Below the pieces are notes generated by a model. It was not told where the DNA came from. It worked only from the letters and a program-made list of their open reading frames with translations, and searched no databases. Below, piece after piece: positions 19,945-29,387 of a stretch of DNA of 64,000 nucleotides (positions are counted from its first letter, which is position 1; each line of letters begins with the position of its first letter). The position numbers were made by a program, and so were the translations under genes. The stretch lies in contig NZ_LT592171.1 of assembly GCF_900088825.1 (NCBI RefSeq), positions 1,538,109-1,602,108 on the forward strand. Direction: 5' to 3'. This DNA is from Thiomonas delicata (GTDB lineage Bacteria > Pseudomonadota > Gammaproteobacteria > Burkholderiales > Burkholderiaceae_C).

Positions 19945-20421
19945 TCAGCGCGCGATGGTGTTGGTTCGCCGAATCTTGTTCTGCAGCTGGATCAGGCCGT
20001 AGAGCAGCGCCTCCGCCGTGGGAGGGCAACCGGGCACGTAGACGTCGACCGGCACGATGCGATCACAGCCGCGCACCACCGAATAGGAGTAGTGGTAGTA
20101 ACCGCCACCGTTGGCGCAGGACCCCATGGAGACCACCCAGCGAGGCTCGGCCATTTGGTCGTAGACCTTCCGCAGCGCCGGGGCCATCTTGTTGCACAGG
20201 GTTCCGGCCACGATCATCAGGTCGGACTGGCGCGGGCTGGGACGAAACACGATGCCGAAGCGGTCGAGGTCGTAACGCGCGGCACCGGCATGCATCATTT
20301 CGACGGCGCAGCAAGCCAGGCCAAAGGTCATGGGCCAAAGCGATCCCGTGCGCGTCCAGTTGATCAGCTTGTCGGCCGATGTGGTGATGAAGCCCTCGTT
20401 CAAAACGCCTTCGATGCTCAT
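19945..20421 (-). CDS. nuoB: NADH-quinone oxidoreductase subunit B (cluster N2)
   Basis: NuoB holds cluster N2, the direct electron donor to quinone. The 158-residue protein has the tandem Cys pair C37-C38 ([10 protein letters not shown]) plus C102 ([11 protein letters not shown]) and C132 (YVPGCPPT), the four N2 ligands. The ATG at 20421 gives [19 protein letters not shown], the standard N-terminus; the frame remains open further upstream only by chance. The gene follows nuoA after 28 bp. Confidence 0.97.
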   Translation of the reverse strand: MSIEGVLNEGFITTSADKLINWTRTGSLWPMTFGLACCAVEMMHAGAARYDLDRFGIVFRPSPRQSDLMIVAGTLCNKMAPALRKVYDQMAEPRWVVSMGSCANGGGYYHYSYSVVRGCDRIVPVDVYVPGCPPTAEALLYGLIQLQNKIRRTNTIAR

Positions 20422-20449
20422 GCTTGCTCCCCAAGGTGCGCGACCAAGA

Positions 20450-20809
20450 TTACTCCCAGTCCAACGCCCCCTTTTTCCATTCGTAGATAAAGCCCACCAC
20501 AAGAATGGACAGGAAGATCATCATGGCCCAGAAACCGGTCGCCCCCACCTGCCTGAGCACGACGGCCCAGGGGAAAAGAAAGGCGATTTCGAGATCGAAC
20601 AGGATGAACAGGATGGCAACCAGGTAGTAGCGAACATCGAACTTCATGCGCGCATCCTCGAAGGCCTCGAAGCCACACTCGTAGGGCGCATTCTTCGCGC
20701 TATCGGGTCGGTTCGGCCCAAGCAGACGTCCCAGCACCAAAGGACCGACACCAACCCCGATCCCGACCAGGATGAAGAGCAAAACAGGCAGGTATTGCTC
20801 CAAAAACAT
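20450..20809 (-). CDS. nuoA: NADH-quinone oxidoreductase subunit A
   Basis: NuoA is the first gene of the complex I operon. The 119-residue protein has three helices. The loop between helices 1 and 2 holds [20 protein letters not shown], whose Cys lies in the loop that changes exposure between active and deactive complex I. The start at 20809 ([12 protein letters not shown]) is supported by a strong GAGGAGAG ribosome-binding sequence just upstream (around 20813-20821 on the plus strand). The 114 bp between this start and the tRNA contain a candidate FNR-like site. Confidence 0.97.
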   Translation of the reverse strand: MFLEQYLPVLLFILVGIGVGVGPLVLGRLLGPNRPDSAKNAPYECGFEAFEDARMKFDVRYYLVAILFILFDLEIAFLFPWAVVLRQVGATGFWAMMIFLSILVVGFIYEWKKGALDWE

Positions 20810-20915
20810 CAGGCTCTCCTCCTCGTGATTTGGTCGATTCAAGACGGTTGCACACAGGTCAACCGGATCCACCCGCAACGTGCCGTCAATGTATCGGCAG
20901 CTGCTTTTTTCTTGT

Positions 20916-20929
20916 TTGATTCACCGCAA
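20916..20929 (-). promoter_or_regulatory. candidate FNR/ANR-type site upstream of nuoA
   Basis: Read towards nuoA, the sequence is TTGCGGTGAATCAA, matching the FNR consensus TTGAT-N4-ATCAA at 8 of 10 positions with one perfect half-site. Exactly 22 bp downstream is TACATT (20893-20888), a 4/6 match to a -10 hexamer, which is class II FNR spacing (site centred near -41.5 from a start at about 20881). FNR-type control of nuo is known in E. coli. The site is a pattern match only. Confidence 0.4.
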
Positions 20930-20935
20930 CAAATC

Positions 20936-21020
20936 TGGTGCCGACGGCGAGACTCGAACTCGCACAGCTTTCGCCACTACCCCCTCAAGATAGCGTGTCT
21001 ACCAATTTCACCACGTCGGC
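20936..21020 (-). tRNA. tRNA-Leu (anticodon GAG)
   Basis: The reverse strand folds as an 85-nt class II (long variable arm) tRNA. It has a 7-bp acceptor stem GCCGACG/CGTCGGC, a D-arm with GGTAGACACG, an anticodon stem CTATC/GGTAG with loop TTGAGGG (anticodon GAG), a variable arm, a T-arm GCGAGTTCGAGTCTCGC, and an encoded 3' CCA ending at 20936. It reads Leu codons CUC and CUU. It lies between secG and nuoA on the same strand, an arrangement common in Burkholderiales, so it may be cut from a longer transcript. Confidence 0.96.
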
Positions 21021-21075
21021 ATGACGCTTCATTCAGAACCGGCCGCACCCCAAGCGGGATGCAACCAAACTCTAC

Positions 21076-21105
21076 ATTTTAACGACTTCGGTAGCCATCC
21101 CGCAA
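21076..21105 (-). promoter_or_regulatory. candidate sigma-70 promoter for tRNA-Leu and the nuo operon
   Basis: On the minus strand TTGCGG (21105-21100) and TAAAAT (21081-21076) are separated by 18 bp. The -10 matches consensus at 5 of 6 positions, the -35 at 3 of 6. The predicted start near 21069 would give a leader of about 50 nt before the tRNA 5' end. This is a sequence-pattern call; read-through from secG is also possible. Confidence 0.42.
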
Positions 21106-21192
21106 CGCCGCAGAGCGCACGTTTGCGCAACGACAAGTTTCAAAATCCGAACCGATTGACAAACCGCAGAAAAAGTGTTGTGCGTTGCACCA

Positions 21193-21654
21193 TCAAGGCT
21201 TCTTGCCACCACTTTGCGTGGCCGCCGCGGGTGTCGAGGCGACGGACTTGGGCTTGGCCGCCGGAGCGACGCCGGAAGCGGCGCCGGGAATCTGGGCGAT
21301 ACCGGAAGGCACGCTGGAAGCAGCCGATGCGGAAGACGGGCCAGCCGGCGGTTGCACGGTCGCCGATTTCTCCGTGCCGGCAAGCCGGCTCATCAGACCG
21401 CCCCCGTCGCTTCCAGGCAAATTGCCGAAATAAGCCAGAGCCAGGGTACAGACGAAAAACACGGTGGCGGCAACAGCCGTGCTGCGACTCAGGAAATTGG
21501 CCGAACCGGTGGCACCGAATAGGCTGCCGGATGAGCCCGAACCAAACGATGCCCCCATGTCAGCACCTTTGCCGTGCTGCATCAGGATCAAGCCAACCAT
21601 GGCCAGCGCCGAGAGGATTTGGACGATGAGGATGAGGTTCAGAACGATATGCAT
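21193..21654 (-). CDS. secG: preprotein translocase subunit SecG
   Basis: SecG is the small accessory subunit of the SecYEG channel. The 153-residue product starts MHIVLNLILIVQILSALAMV (helix 1), then has the family motif GLILMQHGKGADMGASFGSG and SLFGATGSANFLSRSTA before the second helix (VAATVFFVCTLALAYFG). The C-terminal 70 residues are Ala/Ser/Pro/Gly-rich low complexity, giving a longer protein than the roughly 110 residues of E. coli, as is common in Burkholderiales. It lies 31 bp after tpiA. Confidence 0.94.
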   Translation of the reverse strand: MHIVLNLILIVQILSALAMVGLILMQHGKGADMGASFGSGSSGSLFGATGSANFLSRSTAVAATVFFVCTLALAYFGNLPGSDGGGLMSRLAGTEKSATVQPPAGPSSASAASSVPSGIAQIPGAASGVAPAAKPKSVASTPAAATQSGGKKP

Positions 21655-21685
21655 GATGGAAATCCGTTGATAAACGTTCCGCGCT

Positions 21686-22435
21686 TTAGCCGCGGTGTTT
21701 GGCCGCGTCGACGATGGCGAGGAAGTCCACGGCCTTGAGGGAGGCGCCACCGATGAGGCCCCCGTCGATATCAGGCTGCGCAAAGAGTTCGGCGGCATTG
21801 TCCGGCTTGACGCTGCCGCCATAGAGCAAACGCGTCTGCTCGGCAGAAACATGGTGCCGCAAAGCCCGCTGGCGGATAAAGGCATGCACGTCCTGTGCCT
21901 GCTCAGGCGTCGCGGTACGGCCGGTGCCGATGGCCCAGACAGGCTCGTAAGCCAGCACCAGTTCATGCATGCGGCTGCCGAGCAGATGCAAGATGGCATC
22001 GAGCTGCATACCCACCACGGCCTCGGTCTGGCCACGCTCGCGCTGCTCGAGGGTTTCGCCCAGGCAGACAATCGGCGTGATCCCGGCGCTCAGTGCGCGC
22101 TGGGCCTTTGCGGCCACCAGCGCATCTCCCTCGGCGTGATAGGCGCGGCGCTCGGAATGCCCGACGATGACATGGCTGCAGGAAAACTCGCGCAACATGC
22201 CAACCGAAACCTCGCCGGTATAAGCGCCCTGTTCGTGCATGGAGCAGTCTTGCGCTCCCAGCCCGATGGCATGCCCGGCAAGCAATTGACCCGCCTGCGC
22301 CAGATAGGGAAATGGCACGCAAACAACGACGTCGCAAGCGGGCTCGGGAGCTGCGATTAAGGCCGACAGCAAGGCCTGGTTCGCAGCCAATGAACCATGC
22401 ATTTTCCAGTTACCGGCAACCATGTTGCGACGCAT
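21686..22435 (-). CDS. tpiA: triose-phosphate isomerase
   Basis: TpiA interconverts dihydroxyacetone phosphate and glyceraldehyde 3-phosphate in central carbon metabolism. The 249-residue TIM-barrel protein has all catalytic residues at canonical positions: N9 and K11 (AGNWKMHG), H93 (IVGHSERR) and E164 ([11 protein letters not shown]). It also has the phosphate-binding YGGSVKPDN and GGLIGGASL loops. The start [14 protein letters not shown] is the only one that leaves the N-terminal strand intact. The following genes are secG and the tRNA. Confidence 0.97.
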   Translation of the reverse strand: MRRNMVAGNWKMHGSLAANQALLSALIAAPEPACDVVVCVPFPYLAQAGQLLAGHAIGLGAQDCSMHEQGAYTGEVSVGMLREFSCSHVIVGHSERRAYHAEGDALVAAKAQRALSAGITPIVCLGETLEQRERGQTEAVVGMQLDAILHLLGSRMHELVLAYEPVWAIGTGRTATPEQAQDVHAFIRQRALRHHVSAEQTRLLYGGSVKPDNAAELFAQPDIDGGLIGGASLKAVDFLAIVDAAKHRG

Positions 22436-22461
22436 CTCGTGTTGTCTCCTTGTGGGGTCGA

Positions 22462-23448
22462 TCAGGACCAGGTCAGCACGATCTTGCCGATGTGCTGACC
22501 ACCTTCCATCATGGCGTGAGCCTGGGCGATCTGCTCCGCCGGCAAGACGGCGTGAATTTGCGGACGGACCCGGCCAGATTCGAGCAATGGCCAGACGTTC
22601 TTGCGCAAGGCTTCGGCGAGCCTGGATTTGAACTCCACGCTGCGCGCCCTCAGCGTGGATCCGGTGATGCTCAGCCGGCGCCGCATCAGCAGCGCGGCGT
22701 CGAACGCGGCGGCGGTGCCGCCCTGGACGGCGATGACGACCAGACGCCCATCCTCGGCAAGGCAAGCCATCTCGCGCGCCACGTAATCCCCCGCCACCAT
22801 GTCGAGGATCACATCGACGCCCCGGCCCGAGGTGTGTTCCCGAACCTGCTCGACAAAGTCCTGCGTGCGGTAATTGATGGCGCGCTCGGCGCCGAGCGCC
22901 AGACAGGCCTGGCATTTCGCCTCGGATCCCGCCGTCGCCCAGACCCTGGACCCCAGGGCATGGGCCAACTGGATCGCCACAGTCCCGATTCCGCTGGAGC
23001 CGCCTTGCACGAGGATCAACTCGCCCGGTTTGAGCGCACCGCGCTCGAATGCGTTATGCCAGACCGTGAAAAAGGTCTCGGGCAGTGCCGCCGCCTCGGC
23101 GTCACTCAGCCCCTCGGGGACGGGCAGGCATTGTCCGGCCGGGGCAACACAATACTCGGCGTATCCGCCCCCCGTGAGCAAGGCGCAGACACGCTGACCG
23201 GAGCGCAACGCCGACTCGGCAAGATCGCCTCCCACCACGTCGGCGCAGACTTCCAGCCCGGGAATGTCGGAGGCGCCGGGCGGCGGCGGGTACAACCCCT
23301 TGCGCTGCAGGATGTCCGGGCGGTTGATGCCGAAGGCACGCACGCGCAAGAGCACCTCGCCGAGCCCAGGCTCCGGCCGCGCGCGGCTGACCCAGCGCAG
23401 CACGCCCGGAGGGCCGGGTTGGCTGATTTCGGCAACGAGCATGGACAT
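22462..23448 (-). CDS. NAD(P)H-quinone oxidoreductase, zinc-independent medium-chain dehydrogenase family
   Basis: The 328-residue protein belongs to the quinone oxidoreductase (Qor/PIG3-like) branch of medium-chain dehydrogenases. It has the N-terminal GroES-like part with [18 protein letters not shown] and the nucleotide-binding motif [20 protein letters not shown]. Zinc-binding cysteines of alcohol dehydrogenases are absent. Family members reduce quinones or enones with NADPH; the substrate here is unknown. It sits between pnp and tpiA on one strand with gaps under 45 bp, a neighbourhood conserved in Burkholderiales. Confidence 0.88.
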   Translation of the reverse strand: MSMLVAEISQPGPPGVLRWVSRARPEPGLGEVLLRVRAFGINRPDILQRKGLYPPPPGASDIPGLEVCADVVGGDLAESALRSGQRVCALLTGGGYAEYCVAPAGQCLPVPEGLSDAEAAALPETFFTVWHNAFERGALKPGELILVQGGSSGIGTVAIQLAHALGSRVWATAGSEAKCQACLALGAERAINYRTQDFVEQVREHTSGRGVDVILDMVAGDYVAREMACLAEDGRLVVIAVQGGTAAAFDAALLMRRRLSITGSTLRARSVEFKSRLAEALRKNVWPLLESGRVRPQIHAVLPAEQIAQAHAMMEGGQHIGKIVLTWS

Positions 23449-23491
23449 GGGACTAGGGACTCGGGAGCAATGGCCGCGCGCCGACTCGGGA

Positions 23492-25624
23492 TCAGGACTG
23501 TTGCGGCTCCACCGCCTCGCGCTGGGCAGATCCTTCCTCGGCCGACAGCAGAGCTTTGATCGAGAGGCGGAAACGTCCCTTGTCGTCGGTCTCGATGACC
23601 TTCACGCGCACCTTCTGGCCTTCCTGCAGATGATCGGAGACCTTGTTGATGCGCTCGTTGGCGATTTGAGAGATGTGCAGCAGGCCGTCCTTGCCCGGGA
23701 GCACGTTGACGAGCGCGCCGAAGTCCAGCAGCTTGACCACCGTGCCGTCGTAGATCTGGCCGATCTCGACTTCGGCTGTGAGTTCCCCGATGCGACGCAT
23801 TGCCTCCTTCGCGCGGTCGGCGTCGGTCGCGGCGACCGTGATCGTGCCGTCCTCGGCGATGTCGATCTGCGTGCCGGTCTCCTCAGTCAAGGCGCGGATC
23901 ACGGCGCCGCCCTTGCCGATCACGTCGCGAATGCGCTCGGGATTGATCTTCATCGTGTACAGGCGCGGCGCATACTGGGAAACCTCGGTGCGCGCGCCGC
24001 CCACGGCCTGCTGCATCAGCCCCAGGATGTGCATGCGCCCTTCGCGCGCCTGCGCCAAAGCCACCTGCATGATTTCACGCGTGATGCCCTGGATCTTGAT
24101 ATCCATCTGCAACGCAGTGATGCCCGTGGCGCTGCCGGCGACCTTGAAGTCCATGTCGCCGAGATGGTCCTCGTCACCCAAGATGTCGGTGAGCACGGCG
24201 AAACGGTTGCCTTCCTTGATCAGTCCCATGGCGATACCGGCGACGTGCGCCTTCAGCGGCACGCCGGCGTCGAGCAGGCTCAGGCAGCCGCCGCACACCG
24301 AGGCCATCGACGAAGACCCGTTCGACTCCGTCACTTCCGACACCAGGCGCATGGTGTAGGCGAAATCATCCTTCTTCGGCAGCACCGCGAGCAGGGCGCG
24401 CTTGGCCAGGCGACCGTGGCCGATCTCGCGGCGCTTGGGCGAGCCCATGCGCCCGGTCTCGCCGGTGGCGAACGGGGGCATGTTGTAGTGCAGCAGGAAA
24501 CGGTCGCGGTACTCGCCGCCCAAGGCGTCGATGACCTGGGAATCCTGATCGGTGCCGAGCGTGGCCACCACGAGAGCCTGGGTTTCGCCGCGGGTGAACA
24601 AGGCGCTGCCGTGGGTACGCGGCAGCACCCCGGTACGGATGGAGATCGGACGCACGGTGCGCGTGTCGCGCCCGTCGATGCGCGGATCGCCGTTCAGAAT
24701 CTGGCCACGCACGATGCGCGCTTCCATGTCGAACAGGATCGACTCGACCTTGGCGGCATCCACCTCGGTGCCGTCGGCCGCCAAGGTTTCATGCACCTGG
24801 GCGTAGATCTGGCGCAGAGCATCGGTCCGGGCCTGCTTCTGCGTGATCTTGTAGGCTGCGCGCAAACCTTCCCCGGCGACGGCGTCGATGCGCGCAATCA
24901 GCGCCTCATCGCGGGCCTCGGGCTTCCAATCCCAGGCCGGCTTGCCGCCTTCACGCACCAGTTCATGGATGGCGTCGATGGCCGTTTGCATCTGCTTGTG
25001 GCCGTACATCACGGCCTCCAGCATCACGTCCTCGGAGAGTTGGTCCGCTTCGGACTCCACCATCAGCACCGCCGATTCGGTTCCGGCAACGACCAGATCG
25101 AGTTGCGAGCCGGCCAACTGGGCCTTGCTGGGATTGAGCACGAACTCGCCATTCACATAGCCCACGCGCGCCGCGCCGACCGGGCCGTTGAACGGCACGC
25201 CGGAAATGGCCAGGGCCGCGCTGGCGGCGATCATCGCCGGAATATCGGCCTCGACCTCCGGATTCAGCGACATCACATGGATGACCACCTGCACCTCGTT
25301 GTAGAAACCTTCGGGAAACAAGGGCCGGATCGGGCGATCGATCAGGCGCGAGGTCAGGGTCTCGCTCTCGCTCAAGCGGCCTTCGCGCTTGAAAAAGCCG
25401 CCGGGAATCTTGCCCGCGGCATAGGTCTTTTCGATGTAATCGACGGTGAGCGGGAAAAAATCCTGCCCGGGCTTGGCCTTCTTGGCCGCCACCACGGTGG
25501 CCAGCACCACGGTGTCATCCATGTTGAGGAGCACGGCGCCCGAGGCCTGACGCGCGATTTCGCCCGTCTCCAGGGTCACCGTATGTTGGCCCCATTGAAA
25601 AGATTTCGTGATCTTGTTGAACAT
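23492..25624 (-). CDS. pnp: polyribonucleotide nucleotidyltransferase (PNPase)
   Basis: PNPase degrades RNA phosphorolytically from the 3' end and takes part in mRNA turnover. The 710-residue protein has two RNase PH-like domains, the second with [16 protein letters not shown] active-site residues, followed by a KH domain ([20 protein letters not shown]) and an S1 domain ([20 protein letters not shown]). The start at 25624 ([13 protein letters not shown]) has GGAG upstream. It lies downstream of rpsO as in E. coli, with a leader that can form a long stem. Confidence 0.97.
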   Translation of the reverse strand: MFNKITKSFQWGQHTVTLETGEIARQASGAVLLNMDDTVVLATVVAAKKAKPGQDFFPLTVDYIEKTYAAGKIPGGFFKREGRLSESETLTSRLIDRPIRPLFPEGFYNEVQVVIHVMSLNPEVEADIPAMIAASAALAISGVPFNGPVGAARVGYVNGEFVLNPSKAQLAGSQLDLVVAGTESAVLMVESEADQLSEDVMLEAVMYGHKQMQTAIDAIHELVREGGKPAWDWKPEARDEALIARIDAVAGEGLRAAYKITQKQARTDALRQIYAQVHETLAADGTEVDAAKVESILFDMEARIVRGQILNGDPRIDGRDTRTVRPISIRTGVLPRTHGSALFTRGETQALVVATLGTDQDSQVIDALGGEYRDRFLLHYNMPPFATGETGRMGSPKRREIGHGRLAKRALLAVLPKKDDFAYTMRLVSEVTESNGSSSMASVCGGCLSLLDAGVPLKAHVAGIAMGLIKEGNRFAVLTDILGDEDHLGDMDFKVAGSATGITALQMDIKIQGITREIMQVALAQAREGRMHILGLMQQAVGGARTEVSQYAPRLYTMKINPERIRDVIGKGGAVIRALTEETGTQIDIAEDGTITVAATDADRAKEAMRRIGELTAEVEIGQIYDGTVVKLLDFGALVNVLPGKDGLLHISQIANERINKVSDHLQEGQKVRVKVIETDDKGRFRLSIKALLSAEEGSAQREAVEPQQS

Positions 25625-25718
25625 CGTGAACTCCAGTTCATGGGCGCGGGGGACATCCCCGGCACCCTCTGTCAGTGACCTGCCCGCAAGGAACAGGGTG
25701 AGGCGGGAAGCACAATGC

Positions 25719-25772
25719 CATTCCAGCGCAACTCTAGGGCTGTGCTGCGAAACGAAAAGTCGCATTGGAATG
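25719..25772 (-). promoter_or_regulatory. potential stem-loop in the pnp leader
   Basis: In the rpsO-pnp gap, CATTCCA (25719-25725) and TGGAATG (25766-25772) are exact complements with a nearby GCG/CGC pairing, forming an imperfect long stem in the transcript. GCTGTG/CACAGC segments in the same region offer an alternative pairing. In E. coli the equivalent leader stem is cut by RNase III and used for PNPase autocontrol. Function here is inference from position and pairing. Confidence 0.35.
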
Positions 25773-25826
25773 ACACAGCGGCACTTCCCTCGTCAAACGG
25801 GCCCCGCGTACACCCTGCGGCCCGCG

Positions 25827-25866
25827 CAACAACAAAGCGCCTGCGTCGAAGCTTCAACACAGGCGC
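25827..25866 (-). terminator. intrinsic terminator after rpsO
   Basis: On the minus strand a GCGCCTGTGT...ACGCAGGCGC hairpin (arms 25857-25866 and 25837-25846, one mismatch) is followed directly by TTTGTTGTTG. It begins 20 bp past the rpsO stop. It probably attenuates rather than blocks transcription into pnp. Confidence 0.8.
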
Positions 25867-25885
25867 CCGATTCAATCCACCACCT

Positions 25886-26155
25886 TTACTTGCGCAGGCT
25901 CAGCTTGCTGATCAGGGCCTTGTAGCGCTCAGCGTCCTTGGACTTGAGATAGTCCAGGAGCTTGCGACGCCGACTCACCATCTTGAGCAGGCCACGACGG
26001 CCGTGATGGTCCTTGGCATGGATTTTGAAATGCCCGGTCAGCTCGTTGATGCGGGCTGTCAGCAGGGCGACCTGAACCTCGGGGGATCCCGTGTCCTTGG
26101 GCGCACGCGCGTTGTCGGCGACGATTTGCGCCGTGTTGCTCTTCTCGAGACTCAT
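25886..26155 (-). CDS. rpsO: 30S ribosomal protein S15
   Basis: S15 binds 16S rRNA early in assembly of the 30S platform. The 89-residue protein has the normal length and the RNA-binding motifs [32 protein letters not shown] and [10 protein letters not shown]. The ATG at 26155 ([12 protein letters not shown]) is the family start; frames extending further upstream are not conserved. It heads the long minus-strand run, with a terminator and then pnp downstream. Confidence 0.98.
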   Translation of the reverse strand: MSLEKSNTAQIVADNARAPKDTGSPEVQVALLTARINELTGHFKIHAKDHHGRRGLLKMVSRRRKLLDYLKSKDAERYKALISKLSLRK

Positions 26156-26472
26156 GTTGAAAGTTTCCTGTGAAAAAACTGGCGAACGCAGAAGAAACCG
26201 TTCCGCGCCGTGAAAAAAAGCGAAGTTTACCTGATGCCGAAGACCGGGGCGCGGCAAGCACACCGTCCTGATCTCGGCGGACAACGGAACGTGCAAGCAG
26301 TCCCAGGACATGAAGCCAGACGGACCGGGCCTCGACCGCGCATCAAGTTGGACTTCACCGCACGAGAAGTGCGGTATTTCACGCGAACCCTGCATTTCAC
26401 GCCAAGCCGGCGCAATCTTGCGCCCTGGCCAGGATTTTGCAGTTACATTGGCTCGATTACTTCGTCCCCGAC
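26156..26472. other. 317-bp divergent intergenic region between rpsO and the metallophosphoesterase gene
   Basis: This stretch holds the promoter and leader of rpsO and whatever drives the plus-strand metallophosphoesterase. I see no convincing gene. The only structure I can point to is GGCGCAATCTTGCGCC near 26408-26423, a small perfect palindrome without a following T-run. I could not place a good -35/-10 pair for either gene. Confidence 0.5.
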
Positions 26473-27249
26473 ATGCGCGCCATGCGCCTTCAACTCCTCT
26501 CCGACCTTCACCTCGAAACCGAAACGTTCTCGCCGCAGCCTGCACCCGGAGCCGACGTGCTGGTGCTGGCGGGCGATATTGACGCACAGCACACCGGCTT
26601 GGATCGATTCGCCGAGTGGCCTGTCCCGGTCCTGTTCGTGGCGGGCAACCACGAATTCGACAACAAGGATTTCGACGCCACCCTCCTGGCGCTACGCGAG
26701 CGTTGCGAGCGCAACGGCATCATCATGCTCGAGCGCGAAAGCATCGTCATGCGCTTCGGCTCGCAACGCGTGCGCTTCGTCGGCACGACGCTCTGGAACG
26801 ATTTCGATCTGTTCGGCCCCGACGAACGCCAGCGCTGCATGCGTGCCGCCCGTTATTTCATCGACGAAATCCAGCGCTCGACGCGCCACGGCATGCCGAT
26901 GGACGCCGAGTCGCTGCGCCAGGAAGGACTACTCAACAAAGCCTGGCTGTCCGGCGTGCTGCAAGCACCGCCCAGCGTGCCAGGCGAGTACGACAAGACC
27001 GTCGTCATCACCCACTTCGCCCCCAGTCTGCGCAGCACCGATGCGCGCTATCCAGTCAACGGCGCCACAGCCAGCTTCTGCAATGCCTATGACGACCTGA
27101 TCGAACGCTGCCATTTGTGGATCCATGGCCACTTGCACTGCCGGCACGATTACGCCGTCGGCACCTCGCGGGTGATCTGCAACTCCCGCGGGCATGCCAG
27201 CAGCGGTGAGGATTACGACTTCAAACCCCTGGGCGTCTGGGAGGTCTGA
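26473..27249 (+). CDS. calcineurin-like metallophosphoesterase
   Basis: The product of about 258 residues shows [32 protein letters not shown] and [11 protein letters not shown] in order, the complete metal-binding set of the calcineurin-like phosphoesterase superfamily. It is only distantly similar to the metallophosphoesterase at 4381. The start is uncertain: ATG at 26473 or 26482 places the first strand directly at the N-terminus, while a TTG at 26437 with AGGA upstream is also possible. The substrate is unknown. The gene converges on tsaD with a 24-bp gap. Confidence 0.82.
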   Translation: MRAMRLQLLSDLHLETETFSPQPAPGADVLVLAGDIDAQHTGLDRFAEWPVPVLFVAGNHEFDNKDFDATLLALRERCERNGIIMLERESIVMRFGSQRVRFVGTTLWNDFDLFGPDERQRCMRAARYFIDEIQRSTRHGMPMDAESLRQEGLLNKAWLSGVLQAPPSVPGEYDKTVVITHFAPSLRSTDARYPVNGATASFCNAYDDLIERCHLWIHGHLHCRHDYAVGTSRVICNSRGHASSGEDYDFKPLGVWEV

Positions 27250-27273
27250 TCACGGGGCGTCCCAAGGGTGCGG

Positions 27274-28353
27274 TCAGGCCGAAGCCGGCGCTTCCACGCC
27301 GGCCTCGAACGTCTCGCCCTCGGCCAGTTCCGATAAATCCCATCTCGGCTTGATGTCGAAGGCATAACTGCGGCGCGGACGGGCCAGTCCGGCTTCGATC
27401 CTGCGGCACGCCGCGTAGGCAATCATCGGCCCGTTATCGGTGCACCATTGCAATGCGGGGTAATGCACCCGCACCCCCGCGCTCGCACATGATGCATCGA
27501 GTTTCTCGCGCAGGCGGCGGTTCGCGCCGACGCCACCCGCAACCACCAGAACCCTCCTGCCGGTCCGTTGCATCGCGTCCATGGCTTTCTTGACCAGCAC
27601 ATCCGTGATCGCCTCCTGGGTTGCCGCGGCGAGGTCGGCACGGCTTTGCTCGCAGACGTTGGCGCCCAACTGGTTGACGCGCGTCAGCACCGCGGTTTTC
27701 AAGCCGGCAAAGGAAAAATCGAGGTCGCCGCTATGCAACTTGGGCCTGGGCAGGGAAAACGCCTCCGCATGGCCGAAGGCCGCCATGCGCGCCAGTTCGG
27801 GGCCGCCCGGATAACCAAGCCCCAGCAGTTTGGCGGATTTGTCGAACGCTTCGCCTGCGGCGTCGTCCACGGTTTCTCCGAGCAGGCGATAGTTGCCGAG
27901 TGCCGCGACATCGAGCAGCATGGTGTGCCCGCCCGACACCAACAGCGCAACGAAAGGAAATTTCAACGCGGGATCGGATAAAAGGGGAGACAGCAAATGG
28001 CCTTCCAGATGGTGGATGCCGATGAGAGGTTTATCGACCGCCATGGCCAGCGCCGCAGCCAACCCCGCACCGACCAGCAAGGCGCCCGCCAGTCCCGGCC
28101 CGCGCGTATAGGCGACGGCGTCAATGTCCGCCAGTCCGCAACCGGCCCGAACCAAGGTTTGTTCAACCAAGGGAAGCGTCCGCGCGATGTGGTCGCGCGA
28201 GGCGAGTTCGGGCACCACGCCACCATAGGCCTGGTGCATCGCCACCTGCGAATGCAAGGCGTCGGCAAGCAACCCCCGCTCGCTGTCGTACACCGCGATG
28301 CCAGTCTCGTCGCATGAGGTTTCCAGACCGAGAATGCAGATGGAGGTTCGCAT
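27274..28353 (-). CDS. tsaD: tRNA N6-threonylcarbamoyladenosine transferase TsaD
   Basis: TsaD transfers the threonylcarbamoyl group to A37 of ANN-decoding tRNAs, with TsaB and TsaE. The 359-residue ASKHA-fold protein starts [20 protein letters not shown] and contains the metal-binding HxxxH at H115-H119 (HHLEGH). It also has [10 protein letters not shown], the [13 protein letters not shown] loop and [11 protein letters not shown]. The ATG at 28353 fits the family N-terminus. It is divergent from rpsU, an arrangement seen in many proteobacteria. Confidence 0.96.
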   Translation of the reverse strand: MRTSICILGLETSCDETGIAVYDSERGLLADALHSQVAMHQAYGGVVPELASRDHIARTLPLVEQTLVRAGCGLADIDAVAYTRGPGLAGALLVGAGLAAALAMAVDKPLIGIHHLEGHLLSPLLSDPALKFPFVALLVSGGHTMLLDVAALGNYRLLGETVDDAAGEAFDKSAKLLGLGYPGGPELARMAAFGHAEAFSLPRPKLHSGDLDFSFAGLKTAVLTRVNQLGANVCEQSRADLAAATQEAITDVLVKKAMDAMQRTGRRVLVVAGGVGANRRLREKLDASCASAGVRVHYPALQWCTDNGPMIAYAACRRIEAGLARPRRSYAFDIKPRWDLSELAEGETFEAGVEAPASA

Positions 28354-28457
28354 GGAATGATGGGCCTGATGGTTGTTTTCAAGACTCGTATTGTTCCGTG
28401 TTCGTGATTTGCGGCGTCCAGGCCGCTTCATTCGCACCGAAGTCTCGTCCGAGACGT

Positions 28458-28463
28458 TATACT
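28458..28463 (+). promoter_or_regulatory. possible -10 element of the rpsU promoter
   Basis: TATACT is a 5/6 match to the sigma-70 -10 hexamer in the tsaD-rpsU divergent gap, about 65 bp before the rpsU start. No good -35 lies at 16-18 bp; TTCGCA at 28431 is 21 bp away. Weak pattern evidence only. Confidence 0.3.
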
Positions 28464-28530
28464 TCGCAAGTTAATTTTGTCCAATCCAGCCGAGATTTGC
28501 TCGGGCTTTGCTGAAAGGTAGTTGTTTGCA

Positions 28531-28743
28531 ATGACCACGATTCGCATCAAAGAAAATGAACCCTTCGATGTAGCGCTGCGCCGCTTCAAGCGCACGATTG
28601 AAAAACTCGGCTTGCTGACCGACCTGCGCGCGCGTCAGTTCTACGAAAAGCCGACGGCCGAGCGCAAGCGCAAGAAAGCCGCCGCCATCAAACGCCACTA
28701 CAAGCGCATTCGCAGCCACATGCTGCCCAAGCGCCTGTACTGA
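28531..28743 (+). CDS. rpsU: 30S ribosomal protein S21
   Basis: This 70-residue basic protein matches S21, a late 30S component needed for initiation on natural mRNAs. The core [22 protein letters not shown] and the Lys/Arg-rich tail ([15 protein letters not shown]) are typical of the longer betaproteobacterial type. The ATG at 28531 ([12 protein letters not shown]) is the family start, with AAAGGTAG upstream. A strong intrinsic terminator follows about 95 bp after the stop and the yqeY-like gene comes next. Confidence 0.97.
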   Translation: MTTIRIKENEPFDVALRRFKRTIEKLGLLTDLRARQFYEKPTAERKRKKAAAIKRHYKRIRSHMLPKRLY

Positions 28744-28837
28744 GCCAAATCGCTCCGGGTATGCAGTTGCAGCATGGGTCGGTTCAGACCTGTGCCCCGA
28801 GTTCATACCCGCCATTTTCACGTCGCCCAGAATTCCG

Positions 28838-28867
28838 CCCGCAGCCCCCAAAGGCTGCGGGCTTTTT
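28838..28867 (+). terminator. intrinsic terminator between rpsU and the yqeY-like gene
   Basis: A perfect 9-bp GC-rich stem (CCCGCAGCC, 28838-28846; GGCTGCGGG, 28853-28861) with a 6-nt loop is followed by CTTTTT. The T-run ends 3 nt before the ATG of the next gene, so the hairpin occupies its ribosome-binding region. Confidence 0.88.
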
Positions 28868-28870
28868 GCC

Positions 28871-29326
28871 ATGACCAATCTGAAAACCCGTGTTCAAGAC
28901 GACATGAAGGCCGCCATGCGTGCCAAGGATGCGGATCGCCTCGGCACCATCCGCATGCTGATGGCCGCCATCAAGCAGAAGGAGGTTGACGAGCGGGTGG
29001 AATTGGACGATTCCGGCGTCGTCTCGATCATCGACAAGATGATCAAGCAACGTCGCGATGCCATCGGTCAGTTCGAAGCCGGCGGCAGACATGACCTCGC
29101 CGACAAGGAAAAGGCGGAAATTCTCGTTCTCGAACCCTACCTCCCCGCCCGGCTCGCCGGCGAGGAACTCGACCGTGAAATTCGAGCCGTCATCGCCGAG
29201 GTCCAGGCCAGAACGCCGCAAGACCTGGGCAGGGTCATGGGCCCGCTCAAGGCGCGCCTGGCCGGCCGCGCCGACATGGGGCAGGCTTCCGCACGCGCCA
29301 AAGCCCTGCTGGCGACGCCTCAGTAG
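28871..29326 (+). CDS. GatB/YqeY domain protein
   Basis: The 151-residue protein matches the YqeY family, which shares the C-terminal helical domain of the amidotransferase subunit GatB. N-terminal KTRVQDDMKAAMRAKDADRLGTIRMLMAAI and the C-terminal LGRVMGPLKARLAGRADM are characteristic. A role with tRNA-charging factors is proposed for the family but not established. No Shine-Dalgarno sequence is visible, because the bases upstream are the rpsU terminator. An internal ATG at 28904 is an alternative start but would remove conserved residues. Confidence 0.88.
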   Translation: MTNLKTRVQDDMKAAMRAKDADRLGTIRMLMAAIKQKEVDERVELDDSGVVSIIDKMIKQRRDAIGQFEAGGRHDLADKEKAEILVLEPYLPARLAGEELDREIRAVIAEVQARTPQDLGRVMGPLKARLAGRADMGQASARAKALLATPQ

Positions 29327-29387
29327 CCAGCCAACCCAGGGGCAAAGAGGCAGAAAACGCAAGCCTCTGGACTTGACGCCCGGCCGC

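Noticed and set aside
26408-26423. GGCGCAATCTTGCGCC as a terminator or operator
   Set aside because: Small palindrome with no T-run and no second copy in the window; too little to assign.
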